Source: UBA11098 sp041671525
Lineage (GTDB): Bacteria; Patescibacteriota; Minisyncoccia; Moranbacterales; UBA2206
Length of the DNA stretch: 64,000 nt
Assembly (NCBI GenBank): GCA_041671525.1
Contig: JBAZBJ010000005.1
Span: 1 to 64,000 of the forward strand
Direction of reading: 5' to 3'
A model generated the notes under the pieces. That model worked only from the letters and a program-made list of their open reading frames with translations, searched no databases and had not been told where the DNA came from. Made by a program: the position numbers and the translations under genes. Positions 43,083 through 51,266 of this stretch are shown one piece after another; position 1 is the stretch's first letter, and the number at the start of each line of letters is the position of its first letter.

Positions 43083-43997
43083 TCAATTATTTATCTTTAT
43101 AAATTTTTTTATTTCACTCGCTATATTGTTTGCACCCAATCCATGACTTTCGCAAAGATATCCTTGATTCCCGGTCAATTTACACAAATCTCTTTCTGCC
43201 CCAAAAGACTTGGTTGTGTTCTTTTTTCCCTCAAAAATATTACTAATTATGGATCCGAATCCAAAAGCGCTCAGATGCTCCTCAACAGTAAAAATAAAAT
43301 CAAATTTTTTAAATCTTTTTCTGGCATCAGCCGCAAAATCCTTATCAATAATCGGACACGAAAATATATTGCTTCTAATGCCTTTCTTTTCCAAAATTTT
43401 ATTTATTTCGACAACGGTTGGCAACATAGTGCTAACAGAAATTATTGCAATATTGGCTTTAACATTTTCATTAAAACAGTTTATATTCTTTACTGTTTTA
43501 GGATTTTTATTAAAACAAGGAGTTCCATTTTTGCCTATTCTCAGGTATTTAGGACCCTTATTTTTAAAAATATATTTCATACAAAACTCAACTTCATGAG
43601 GATCCCCTGGCAATAATAAAGTCATATTAGGCAATGATCCAAGCATAGCAATATCCTGAACCGCATGATGAGAATATCCCAGGCTTCCGTAAATAAATCC
43701 TCCACCAACACTTACAATGTTGACATCGAGATTGTGCAGGCAAACATCATTCCTGATTTGCTCTAAACAGCGCGTAGTATTAAAATTTCCGATTGAATAA
43801 GTAAATACCTTAGAGCCTTCCAGCGCTAATCCCGCAGACATTCCTGTCATATTTTGCTCCGCAATTCCGGCATTCATGAATTGTTTCGGGAATTTTTTTT
43901 GAAATCCCTCAATTACAGAAAATCCTAAATCCCCTACGAAAAAGAAGGTGTCTTTATCGGTGAGTTCAATTAATTTTTTTATAAAAGTATTTCTCAT
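43083..43997 (-). CDS. Transketolase C-terminal subunit (split transketolase)
   Basis: A 304-residue protein corresponding to the pyrimidine-binding and C-terminal domains of transketolase. NAGIAEQNMTGMSAGLAL contains the Glu that activates thiamine diphosphate; GYSHHAVQDIAML and LPGDPHEVEF are also family-typical. It must pair with the N-terminal subunit encoded just upstream (6-nt gap). Split transketolases in surface-glycan loci are distinct from the housekeeping pentose-phosphate enzyme and are thought to act in unusual sugar synthesis. Here they sit among CDP-sugar genes. Confidence 0.9.
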   Translation of the reverse strand: MRNTFIKKLIELTDKDTFFFVGDLGFSVIEGFQKKFPKQFMNAGIAEQNMTGMSAGLALEGSKVFTYSIGNFNTTRCLEQIRNDVCLHNLDVNIVSVGGGFIYGSLGYSHHAVQDIAMLGSLPNMTLLLPGDPHEVEFCMKYIFKNKGPKYLRIGKNGTPCFNKNPKTVKNINCFNENVKANIAIISVSTMLPTVVEINKILEKKGIRSNIFSCPIIDKDFAADARKRFKKFDFIFTVEEHLSAFGFGSIISNIFEGKKNTTKSFGAERDLCKLTGNQGYLCESHGLGANNIASEIKKFIKINN

Positions 43998-44003
43998 AAA
44001 TTT

Positions 44004-44816
44004 TTAATTTAATTCCTTTAAGGCGCGCTCGTATTCGTCTTTATCTGGTGAATGATAATGCCAAAATACTTCATTTTCCATAAAGGATACGCCTTTCCCC
44101 TTAATTGTATCCATAATTAAGATTTTTGGCTTCGCTGATTTTTTTAATAATAAATTTTGAAGTTTATCGTAAATTTTTTGAAAATCATGGCCATCCTCAA
44201 CTCGAGCAACCTCCCAATCAAAAGCCTTAAATTTCTCCTCAAGCGGCTCAATATTGATGATATCTTTTGCAAGACCCATTGCCTGAATCTTATTGTTATC
44301 AACTATAACGATTAGATTGTCCATTTTTAAATGGCCGGCCATCATAAAAGCCTCCCAGTTCGAACCCTCGTTTAATTCTCCGTCGCTTAGTAAAACGAAT
44401 GTCCTCCATTTTTTGTTGTGATTTTTTGCGAACAGCGCCATACCCAAGCCGACTGGAAGACCATGACCTAATGATCCTGTTGAAAACTCAATCCCTGGTA
44501 CTTCCGAACTGACATGAGACATCAATATACTGCCATTCTTTGCGTATTCTTTAAGCAATTCCTTTTTAAAATATCCGAGTCTGGACAGAAGCGCATATGG
44601 AGCCATGCACGCATGACCCTTGGAAATAATCAGTCGATCTCGATCAGGATTAGCGGGTTTTTTTGGATTATGCTGCAATATGAGTTCATATAATACGACT
44701 AAAATTTCAACTATAGAAAAAGAGCTTCCAATATGAGATGCCTGAGCATCGAAAGCCATTTTCATAATGTCTCTCCGAACACTTTTTGATAGAGAAGTCA
44801 GTTTTTTTTTGTTCAT
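44004..44816 (-). CDS. Transketolase N-terminal subunit (split transketolase)
   Basis: A 270-residue thiamine-diphosphate-binding subunit. Motifs: SHIGSSFSIVEILV, SKGHACMAPYALL, GSLGHGLPVGLGMA, and the ThDP/metal motif SDGELNEGSNWEA...VDNN. The length is typical of split N-terminal subunits. Together with the next gene it forms a complete transketolase able to transfer a two-carbon unit. It begins a transcription unit downstream of a 149-nt gap that holds a terminator-like hairpin and an extended -10 (TGTTAAAAT, near 44855 on the minus strand). Confidence 0.91.
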   Translation of the reverse strand: MNKKKLTSLSKSVRRDIMKMAFDAQASHIGSSFSIVEILVVLYELILQHNPKKPANPDRDRLIISKGHACMAPYALLSRLGYFKKELLKEYAKNGSILMSHVSSEVPGIEFSTGSLGHGLPVGLGMALFAKNHNKKWRTFVLLSDGELNEGSNWEAFMMAGHLKMDNLIVIVDNNKIQAMGLAKDIINIEPLEEKFKAFDWEVARVEDGHDFQKIYDKLQNLLLKKSAKPKILIMDTIKGKGVSFMENEVFWHYHSPDKDEYERALKELN

Positions 44817-44939
44817 GGATGGTTTCTGATTATTTAAATCTTTTATTATTTTAACACCAATACTTGAATAAATAAAGAAGGCTTGTCAAGCCAAAATTAA
44901 GTGAAATGATTCTCTTTTATTGAGAAAAACCGAAAAAGA

Positions 44940-44960
44940 TCAGCTATAATTTATAGCTGA
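44940..44960 (-). terminator. AT-rich hairpin after rfbG, possible weak terminator
   Basis: TCAGCTATAA and TTATAGCTGA pair around one base, 5 nt after the rfbG stop; the minus strand continues with TCTTTTTCGGTTTTT. Upstream in the same gap, GGCTTGTCAAGCC (44880-44892) is a second small palindrome overlapping a TTGACA. Confidence 0.5.
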
Positions 44961-44965
44961 GTCCC

Positions 44966-46096
44966 TTAATCATTACCAAGCTCACGACGCCCCTTAATCC
45001 TGCGAGAAGGCCTTTTCATAGTACGAGAAATTTTAAAAAATGATTCAATCTGCGCATTGCTGATTTTCAAAATTTCCGATCTGTTTTTGTAAAACGCATT
45101 ATACCAATTCAAAGTATACGACAGGGTGTCTGAAAAATTCAATCTAGGCTTCCAACCCAAAAGGCCTTTTGCTTTGGATGTATCAAGTTTTAATATATTT
45201 GCTTCATGTTTTTCATCGTCGGATTGTGTGCTGTAACCCTTGCCACCTATTATTTTTATAGACTTACTTACAATTTCTTCAACGGAGAGAAAATGAGAAT
45301 CATCTGGTCCAAAATTCCATGGGCCAACCAGATTATCCTCTCCTTGATATAACTTCATAGCAAGCATCATATAACCGGAAAGTGGCTCAAAAACATGTTC
45401 CCATGGCCTTATTGCAGACGGATTCCTAATAATAATCCTTTCCTTCCTTTCAAAAACTGCACGGATAATATCCGGCACTAAACGATAATTTGCCCAATCT
45501 CCGCCCCCAATAACATTGCCCGCTCTTGTAATCGCAACTAAAGTGTTATGTTTTTCCCCGTAATCTTTTTTATTAAAAAATGATTGAATATATGAACTTG
45601 CGATTATATCAGCTGCCGCTTTGCTAGCGCTATATGGATCATATCCGCCCAATTCATCGTTCTCTCGATATGGATAAATCCATTCCTTATTGTTATACAC
45701 CTTATCTGTCGTGATTATGACGGCAGACTTGACGCACCCGGCTTGTTTTATTGCTTCCAAAACGTTCGCCGTGCCGATTGTATTTGTCGTATATGTATTT
45801 AGCGGATCGTCATAGCTATCTCTCACTATGGGCTGGGCCGCTAAATGAAAAACAATTTCGGGTTTTTCTTTTTTAAAAATATCTCGTATTTTTTCAAAAT
45901 CCCTTATATCCACAAAATAACTTCGCATTTTTTTATCCAATGAAAAAACCTTGAATAAACTCGGATCAGTTTTTGGTCGAAGTGACACACCTACAACTTC
46001 AGCTTGAAATTGCAACAAAATTTGCGTTAACCAAGAACCCTTAAAACCAGAGTGGCCTGTTATTAAAATTTTTTTATTTTTAAAAAATTCATTCAT
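44966..46096 (-). CDS. rfbG: CDP-glucose 4,6-dehydratase
   Basis: A 376-residue extended SDR with TGHSGFKGSWL (13-23), HLAAQPIVRDSY, TTDKVYNNKEWIYPYREND and GGYDPYSASKAAAD, all diagnostic of RfbG. It converts CDP-glucose to CDP-4-keto-6-deoxyglucose using bound NAD+. That intermediate normally goes to RfbH and RfbI for 3,6-dideoxy sugars, but no such genes are in the window; the split transketolase downstream is the obvious alternative user. The C-terminus ends in a basic stretch (KISRTMKRPSRRIKGRRELG) longer than usual. Confidence 0.92.
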   Translation of the reverse strand: MNEFFKNKKILITGHSGFKGSWLTQILLQFQAEVVGVSLRPKTDPSLFKVFSLDKKMRSYFVDIRDFEKIRDIFKKEKPEIVFHLAAQPIVRDSYDDPLNTYTTNTIGTANVLEAIKQAGCVKSAVIITTDKVYNNKEWIYPYRENDELGGYDPYSASKAAADIIASSYIQSFFNKKDYGEKHNTLVAITRAGNVIGGGDWANYRLVPDIIRAVFERKERIIIRNPSAIRPWEHVFEPLSGYMMLAMKLYQGEDNLVGPWNFGPDDSHFLSVEEIVSKSIKIIGGKGYSTQSDDEKHEANILKLDTSKAKGLLGWKPRLNFSDTLSYTLNWYNAFYKNRSEILKISNAQIESFFKISRTMKRPSRRIKGRRELGND

Positions 46097-46097
46097 A

Positions 46098-47063
46098 TTA
46101 TTTTTTTAATTTATGCCATTTTATAGTATTTTTTAATCCTTCCACTATTGAAACCTTGGGATTCCACTGGAGAATTTCTTTTGATTTTTTTATGGAAACA
46201 TATTGAGATGCAATTTCCTTATCCCTTGCTCCTTTAATGATTATAGGTTTTATATCGCTTTTCATCAAAAATAAAATATTTTCAATTATATTTTTAGTGC
46301 TATAAACCTCCTCAGTGCCGAAGTTGTAAATGATATTTGAACGGTTCTTTACTAATTCATTTATTTTTTCCGCCAAGTAAATATATCCGTCTACGGCGTC
46401 ATCGATATAAAGATAACTTCTTTTTGCTATATTGTCATACAATTGTGGACTCTCATTTTTCAATACTAACTGAATGGTTTTTGGAATGATTCTCTGATTG
46501 TAATCCCCCGGCCCATATACATTGACAAATCTGGCGATCGCAACTGGAAGTTTGTAATGCTCCTTGTATGTTTGTGCTAATATGTCGGCACACGCCTTAG
46601 ATGTTTCATAAGGGCTTGATGGACGCGGGAAATACTCCTCCAAAAAAGGCAACTTATTTTTGCCGTAAACATGACTCGTGGAAGCCATGATCAAGCCTCT
46701 TGTTTTGTAATTTCTGACAGCCTCCAAAATATTTAAAGTTCCCATGATGTTTACTTTAAATGTCTCCAGTGGAGCTTCATTTGCCCTTCCTTCTAAAACT
46801 AAAGGTCTTGCTGCAAGATGAAAACAAATTTCAAAATCTTCTTTCTTAAAAAGGTTATCGATAAATTTTTTGTTGCAAATATCGCCTTGGATAATTGTTT
46901 TATTTGGCAAGCTTGATTTTTCCAAAAAAGCTTTTTTACTGGAATTTTTCTCTAAGCTATAGACCTTTGCCCCCATGCTGATTAAGCGATCTGACAAATT
47001 AGATCCGATGAATCCTCCTCCGCCAGTTATCAATACTTTTTTATTGTTCCAGAACTTTTTCAT
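46098..47063 (-). CDS. NAD-dependent epimerase/dehydratase (extended SDR)
   Basis: A 321-residue protein with VLITGGGGFIGSNL (10-23), HLAARPLVLEGRANE, MASTSHVYG and YETSKACAD holding YxxxK. It resembles nucleotide-sugar epimerases or 4,6-dehydratases such as those found beside RfbG. Gaps to its neighbours are 1 and 4 nt, so it is translated with rfbG and a GT2. It could epimerise the CDP-4-keto sugar or make a separate NDP-sugar; the sequence alone does not decide between UDP, CDP or GDP. Confidence 0.86.
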   Translation of the reverse strand: MKKFWNNKKVLITGGGGFIGSNLSDRLISMGAKVYSLEKNSSKKAFLEKSSLPNKTIIQGDICNKKFIDNLFKKEDFEICFHLAARPLVLEGRANEAPLETFKVNIMGTLNILEAVRNYKTRGLIMASTSHVYGKNKLPFLEEYFPRPSSPYETSKACADILAQTYKEHYKLPVAIARFVNVYGPGDYNQRIIPKTIQLVLKNESPQLYDNIAKRSYLYIDDAVDGYIYLAEKINELVKNRSNIIYNFGTEEVYSTKNIIENILFLMKSDIKPIIIKGARDKEIASQYVSIKKSKEILQWNPKVSIVEGLKNTIKWHKLKK

Positions 47064-47067
47064 ACCG

Positions 47068-48090
47068 TTAGTATTTTTTCTTAATTAAATTTAAAAAAAT
47101 ATTTTTAAGTATAAAAGTACCATAAATATAAACTATCGCAAGACACATGAAGGGGTGGACAAACCATGCAAAGTCGCGAATTTTCAGCCATCCTTTGATA
47201 CTATCCAATGTCGGTTTTACTATAGTTATAGCATAAAAAATGAACAGGGCTAAACCCAGCTTATCTTCTTCCGGATAAAAAACACTGTATCTCCGCACCG
47301 AAAAATTATTCATGTAATATTGGTCCACGAATCTCTTGCGCCGCTTCAAAAAATTAAAAAGCTTGCTATTCGTCAAATGTATTATATCGTCCTTTATAAA
47401 GATGTATCTGTTATAGCCCTTACTAACCAAATCCACATTAATATCAATGTGAAAATATTTTTCTGGAGAGTGGTTTGATTTCAAAAATAATGATCTTCGA
47501 ATTAAAAATCCATTGGCACCCAAAGTCGGTATTTTTCTGGGATTTGAAGAATCAAATTCAACGATATAATAATCTCGCTTATCAGTCGCTTTTCCCAAAA
47601 GATTATATACACTATGCATATGATCAATCCGGTCTGCTTTTTTTAAATAATACGGCAAAGGATCGTTTACGCCGAATAATGCGAAATATCTGTCGAGTAA
47701 AGAAAAATTTTTATCATAATGGTAGCGCCACGGTTCAGAAGCAACGGCTTCGGGGTTATCTAAAAGCGGTTGAAGCATCTTATTCAGCCATTCCTTATGT
47801 GGCAAAATATTATCATGATCGATACAAAGGATAAAATCACCCTCGGCATATTGCAATCCATAACCCTTATTGTATTCCGCTCCTTGTTTATCTCGGGGAA
47901 CGTCAAATATTTTAGCTCCATGATTTAACGCAATTTTTTTGCTATTATCGCTAGACCCGCCATCAGCAATCAATAATTCGATCATTTCTTGCGGATAGTT
48001 TTGCGCTCTCACAGAATCTAGACATTTTTCAAGTGTTCTTTCGGAATTATATGTTGCAATTACAACGCTTATTTTTGGTTTCGCATTCAT
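47068..48090 (-). CDS. GT2-family glycosyltransferase
   Basis: A 340-residue GT-A enzyme: SVVIATYNSERTLEKCLDSVRAQNYP at the start, LLIADGGSSDNS, and LCIDHDNILP in place of the DxD. Two hydrophobic segments near the C-terminus (about 270-290 and 305-330) anchor it. It is the first gene of the AT-rich leftward operon, preceded by a promoter whose -10 ends 8 nt before its ATG. The GC-richer sequence resumes immediately upstream, so this gene marks the right edge of the island. Confidence 0.87.
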   Translation of the reverse strand: MNAKPKISVVIATYNSERTLEKCLDSVRAQNYPQEMIELLIADGGSSDNSKKIALNHGAKIFDVPRDKQGAEYNKGYGLQYAEGDFILCIDHDNILPHKEWLNKMLQPLLDNPEAVASEPWRYHYDKNFSLLDRYFALFGVNDPLPYYLKKADRIDHMHSVYNLLGKATDKRDYYIVEFDSSNPRKIPTLGANGFLIRRSLFLKSNHSPEKYFHIDINVDLVSKGYNRYIFIKDDIIHLTNSKLFNFLKRRKRFVDQYYMNNFSVRRYSVFYPEEDKLGLALFIFYAITIVKPTLDSIKGWLKIRDFAWFVHPFMCLAIVYIYGTFILKNIFLNLIKKKY

Positions 48091-48098
48091 TAAATTTA

Positions 48099-48127
48099 TC
48101 TATATGTCTTATAATGCTTGCGGTCAA
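48099..48127 (-). promoter_or_regulatory. Promoter of the AT-rich island operon, predicted leaderless
   Basis: Minus strand TTGACC (48122-48127), 17 nt, TATAGA (48099-48104), then 8 nt to the ATG at 48090. Confidence 0.62.
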
Positions 48128-48176
48128 ATTTCAAAAACTGACAATGCATAATTATGTTGAACCCGAAGCAAACCTT

Positions 48177-49169
48177 TTATTTCTGCGCTGCGACAATTTT
48201 CCGGAAATACTCGATTGTCTTTATCAAACCATCAGCCAATTGGATCGTCGGTTGCCAATCCAATTTTTCCTTGGCCAGAGTGATGTCGGGTTGTCTTTGC
48301 CTGGGATCATCCTGCGGCAAATCCTTGAACACAATCTGACTTTTCGATTCCGGAATCATGGCCAAAACTTTTTCCGCCAATTCCTTGATGGTGAACTCGA
48401 CCGGATTACCCAGATTGATCGGACCGGTGAAGCCTTTTTCGCTGTTCATCATTTTGATCATCCCATCCACCAAATCATCGACGTATTGGAAACTGCGGGT
48501 CTGTGCTCCGTCGCCATAGATGGTGATGTCCTGATTTTGCAACGCTTGGACGATGAAATTTGAGACCACCCGCCCATCATTGGGATGCATGTTTGGTCCA
48601 TAGGTGTTGAAAATGCGCACCACTTTGATATCCACCTTGTTTTGGCGGTAATAGTCGAAAAAGAGGGTTTCCGCGCAACGCTTGCCTTCGTCATAGCAAG
48701 ACCTGATGCCGATTGGATTGACACGCCCCCAATAGGATTCCACTTGCGGGTGCACTTCCGGGTCACCATATACTTCTGAGGTCGAGGCTTGCAAGATGCG
48801 TGCTTTAGTCCGTTTGGCCAGGCCCAGCATGTTGATGGCGCCATGAACGGAGGTTTTGGTAGTTTGCACCGGATCAAACTGGTAGTGGATCGGCGAGGCC
48901 GGACAAGCCAGGTTATAGATCTGATCCACTTCCACATAGAGCGGAAAAGTGACGTCGTGGCGCAGCAGTTCGAATTTTTTGTTTTCCAAAAGTTCCAGGA
49001 TATTATTTTTATTACCCGTGAAAAAATTGTCCACACACAGCACTTCATTCCCCTGCTCCATGAGTTTTTTGCATAGATGTGATCCCACAAAGCCCGCGCC
49101 TCCGGTGACTAATATTTTTTTTCCGTCAAAGGCGGATCCGCCTTTGACGGACATTTTATTATCATTCAT
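48177..49169 (-). CDS. UDP-glucuronate decarboxylase (UDP-xylose synthase), extended SDR
   Basis: A 330-residue enzyme closely matching UXS: ILVTGGAGFVGSHL (19-32), NLACPASPIHYQFDPVQT (86-103), ASTSEVYGDPEVHPQ, and Y159-x3-K163 in SCYDEGKRCAE, then RIFNTYGPNMHPNDGRVVSNF. It converts UDP-GlcA to UDP-xylose. The N-terminus carries a 10-residue insert (SVKGGSAFDG) encoded exactly by a 30-bp palindrome between MNDNKM and KKILVTGG. An internal start at 49154 would still include the insert. It ends the 49-57 kb leftward group, upstream of the AT-rich island. Confidence 0.92.
   Translation of the reverse strand: MNDNKMSVKGGSAFDGKKILVTGGAGFVGSHLCKKLMEQGNEVLCVDNFFTGNKNNILELLENKKFELLRHDVTFPLYVEVDQIYNLACPASPIHYQFDPVQTTKTSVHGAINMLGLAKRTKARILQASTSEVYGDPEVHPQVESYWGRVNPIGIRSCYDEGKRCAETLFFDYYRQNKVDIKVVRIFNTYGPNMHPNDGRVVSNFIVQALQNQDITIYGDGAQTRSFQYVDDLVDGMIKMMNSEKGFTGPINLGNPVEFTIKELAEKVLAMIPESKSQIVFKDLPQDDPRQRQPDITLAKEKLDWQPTIQLADGLIKTIEYFRKIVAAQK
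49122..49151. repeat. 30-bp perfect palindrome inside the UDP-xylose synthase gene
   Basis: Two exact 15-bp halves meet at GGATCC. The element is exactly ten codons (SVKGGSAFDG), codon-aligned, and placed directly before the KKILVTGG nucleotide-binding start, where most family members begin. Confidence 0.92.
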
Positions 49170-49194
49170 AGTTCTATTTATTTAACAGGGTGAA

Positions 49195-49692
49195 TTATTC
49201 AAAGTTGATTAGTTTCTTTCTGGCTTGATGGTCGAGATAGTGCTCCGGCGTGACCAGATCTTTCAATTCAAAATTTTTGTGCATCCTGTTTGCGATAGAA
49301 TAGGTCGAGAACTTTGCGCCTTCATTGGCGGAGGCATCGAATCCTAAATGAAAAAAGAGTCCCAAGGCCAAAGCTAAAATCACCGATTTTGCAGTTTTGT
49401 TCTTGAGAACCCAAATTGCAAGCACTGCTAGAATAATAACATATTCCCAGCCGTGGAGCAAAACATAAATCTTGTCGCTTTTTAGGAATTGATACCCCTT
49501 GGCGAAGTAATCAAGCCGGATATTCCAGCCGAAAGCCAAGAAATAATCAATCACATGATCCAGGTCGACCAAAAAACCGCCCACTATGCCAGCCACAAAT
49601 GATGCGACCGGTTTTTGCCACAACTTCCAGACGATGAAACCGGCCAAAAGACTCAGTGCTATATGGATAAATAAATGCAAAAATAAATTCAT
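49195..49692 (-). CDS. Membrane-bound metal-dependent hydrolase-like protein (YdjM/DUF457-like)
   Basis: A 165-residue protein with four hydrophobic segments. GGFLVDLDHVIDY (37-49), VLLHGWEY (77-84) and FHLGFDASAN provide spaced Asp/His residues like those of the YdjM/LexA-regulated membrane hydrolase family, thought to bind metal in the membrane. It lies 25 nt from the UDP-xylose synthase gene. A lipid-linked substrate is plausible but not shown. Confidence 0.6.
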   Translation of the reverse strand: MNLFLHLFIHIALSLLAGFIVWKLWQKPVASFVAGIVGGFLVDLDHVIDYFLAFGWNIRLDYFAKGYQFLKSDKIYVLLHGWEYVIILAVLAIWVLKNKTAKSVILALALGLFFHLGFDASANEGAKFSTYSIANRMHKNFELKDLVTPEHYLDHQARKKLINFE

Positions 49693-49699
49693 AAGTTAG

Positions 49700-49720
49700 A
49701 TTCCGGCTCAAGGTCGGAAT
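49700..49720. repeat. Degenerate ATTCCG/CGGAAT palindromic repeat, intergenic
   Basis: Arms ATTCCG (49700-49705) and CGGAAT (49715-49720), followed by GACAG. It is a diverged copy of the element at 34330-34350 in the 37-nt gap between two genes. Confidence 0.6.
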
Positions 49721-49729
49721 GACAGAATA

Positions 49730-51205
49730 CTATACCGATGTTGGTTTTTCTTCTTTGCCAAAGTCCATCAGATGTCCCAGAACCTTCCAACCGGCCACCC
49801 AGATATATTTGACATCCGCATAGGTTCGAATGGAAAGAATTTTCTTGATAATAAATTTCGGCGTGAGGAAGGATTTATAGAGCCCCTGCACCAATTCCTT
49901 GGCGTCCTGCGAAGTCAAAGGTGATTTCATAACCATCTCGCGCTGATCAAAACGGGAATAATCTCTCGTCAGCAACAGATCGTTCTCATCACAATATTTA
50001 TAGAGCGGAGTTCCGGGGTATGGGATGACAATCGTGCCCTGCAAGGTGTCCACATAACTCTTGCTGAAGAGATCCTTGGCCTTGGCAATCGTTTTCTCCG
50101 CCATCTCTTTGGTTTCCCAAGGATAGCCGATCATCGTGGTGATGTGCGGTTCCAGCCCGCCTTCCTTGCACAATTTCAAACCGGGTTCGATTTCTTCCAC
50201 CTTCAGGTTTTTGTCGATCCGATCCAGCGTTATTTGGTTGGCTGATTCCAGGCCGAACAGGATGAATCGGAAGCCGGCCTTTTTCATGAGCTGCCAGGTG
50301 GCCAGATCTTTGATGCCGGTGATGCGCATATTGCAACTCATGACCACTTTTTTGTGGTAGCCGCGCGCAATCATGCCATGACAAAATTCATTGAGCCATT
50401 CTCCAATCGGCAAGCTGCCGGAATCCTCCATAATTTCCTTCACACCCAAATCGATTAGATGTCCCACTTCATCCAAAGCATTCTTGGCGCTCCGGGTGCG
50501 AAAATTTTTGCCCGGAAAAAATGTCGTCCAAGAACAAAAAGTGCAGCGCCCCCACCAGCAATCGCGGCCACTCATCATATACGTGCCGGGGGTAAATTTG
50601 AAATTGCCGTTTTTGTAGGCATAGTTCTTCCATTTTGTCAGCTCGCGATCAATCATTGGCAAGGAATTGAGGTCATGCCTGGACAGGTCCGATGGCCCGG
50701 AATTTTTTATCTCGCCATTTTCTCGATACCAAAATCCGCCCTCCAGCACCTCTCCCTTGTCCAGATGATTGGCCAGATTGAGCAGCATAAAATCATAGTC
50801 GCCGGAAGCAAGCACAAAATCAACCTTGGATTTTTCCAAGGATTCCTGCGGTTTTGCCGTCACGTGATCACCCATGAGGACAATTCTGGATTCCGGTAGT
50901 TTTTCCTTCAGCGTGTCGATGATTTTCCAATGCATCTCTACGACCGGCGTCTTGGTCTCCAAAGCAATAACATCCGGCTTTTCTTTGATAATCCTTTCTT
51001 CCCACTTTGCATAACTTAATTCTTCCGCAATGGCGTCATCCCAAAAAACTTCATAGCCCTTCTCTTTGAGCAAAGTGGCGGCATAAGCCGGGATGACCGG
51101 ATAGATATAGGTTGGATCATTGAACCATTGGAACTGCCGGTTCTGCGAAAGCAGCGCGATGCCTTTTTTTGATTCGAGCGGCGGATACGAAATGGAAATC
51201 TTCAT
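49730..51205 (-). CDS. B12-binding-type radical SAM protein
   Basis: A 491-residue protein. The N-terminal 150 residues fit a cobalamin-binding Rossmann domain (YIYPVIPAYAATLLKEKGYEVFWDD; VLMGDHVTAKPQESL) although the usual DxHxxG is not evident. The radical SAM core begins at about 205 with GRDCWWGRCTFCSW, a C-x4-C-x2-C cluster instead of C-x3-C-x2-C, and continues with EIMEDSGSLP, FILFGLESAN and MIGYPWETKEM. Relatives of this class methylate or rearrange unactivated carbons in lipids, sugars or natural products. It sits between glycosyltransferase and nucleotide-sugar genes, so a modified sugar or polyprenyl lipid is a reasonable guess. Confidence 0.84.
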   Translation of the reverse strand: MKISISYPPLESKKGIALLSQNRQFQWFNDPTYIYPVIPAYAATLLKEKGYEVFWDDAIAEELSYAKWEERIIKEKPDVIALETKTPVVEMHWKIIDTLKEKLPESRIVLMGDHVTAKPQESLEKSKVDFVLASGDYDFMLLNLANHLDKGEVLEGGFWYRENGEIKNSGPSDLSRHDLNSLPMIDRELTKWKNYAYKNGNFKFTPGTYMMSGRDCWWGRCTFCSWTTFFPGKNFRTRSAKNALDEVGHLIDLGVKEIMEDSGSLPIGEWLNEFCHGMIARGYHKKVVMSCNMRITGIKDLATWQLMKKAGFRFILFGLESANQITLDRIDKNLKVEEIEPGLKLCKEGGLEPHITTMIGYPWETKEMAEKTIAKAKDLFSKSYVDTLQGTIVIPYPGTPLYKYCDENDLLLTRDYSRFDQREMVMKSPLTSQDAKELVQGLYKSFLTPKFIIKKILSIRTYADVKYIWVAGWKVLGHLMDFGKEEKPTSV

Positions 51206-51266
51206 GTGTTTTTCTCTACGAACTATAAAATTAGTATATTCGTAATTGATTAGTAATTAATAATGG

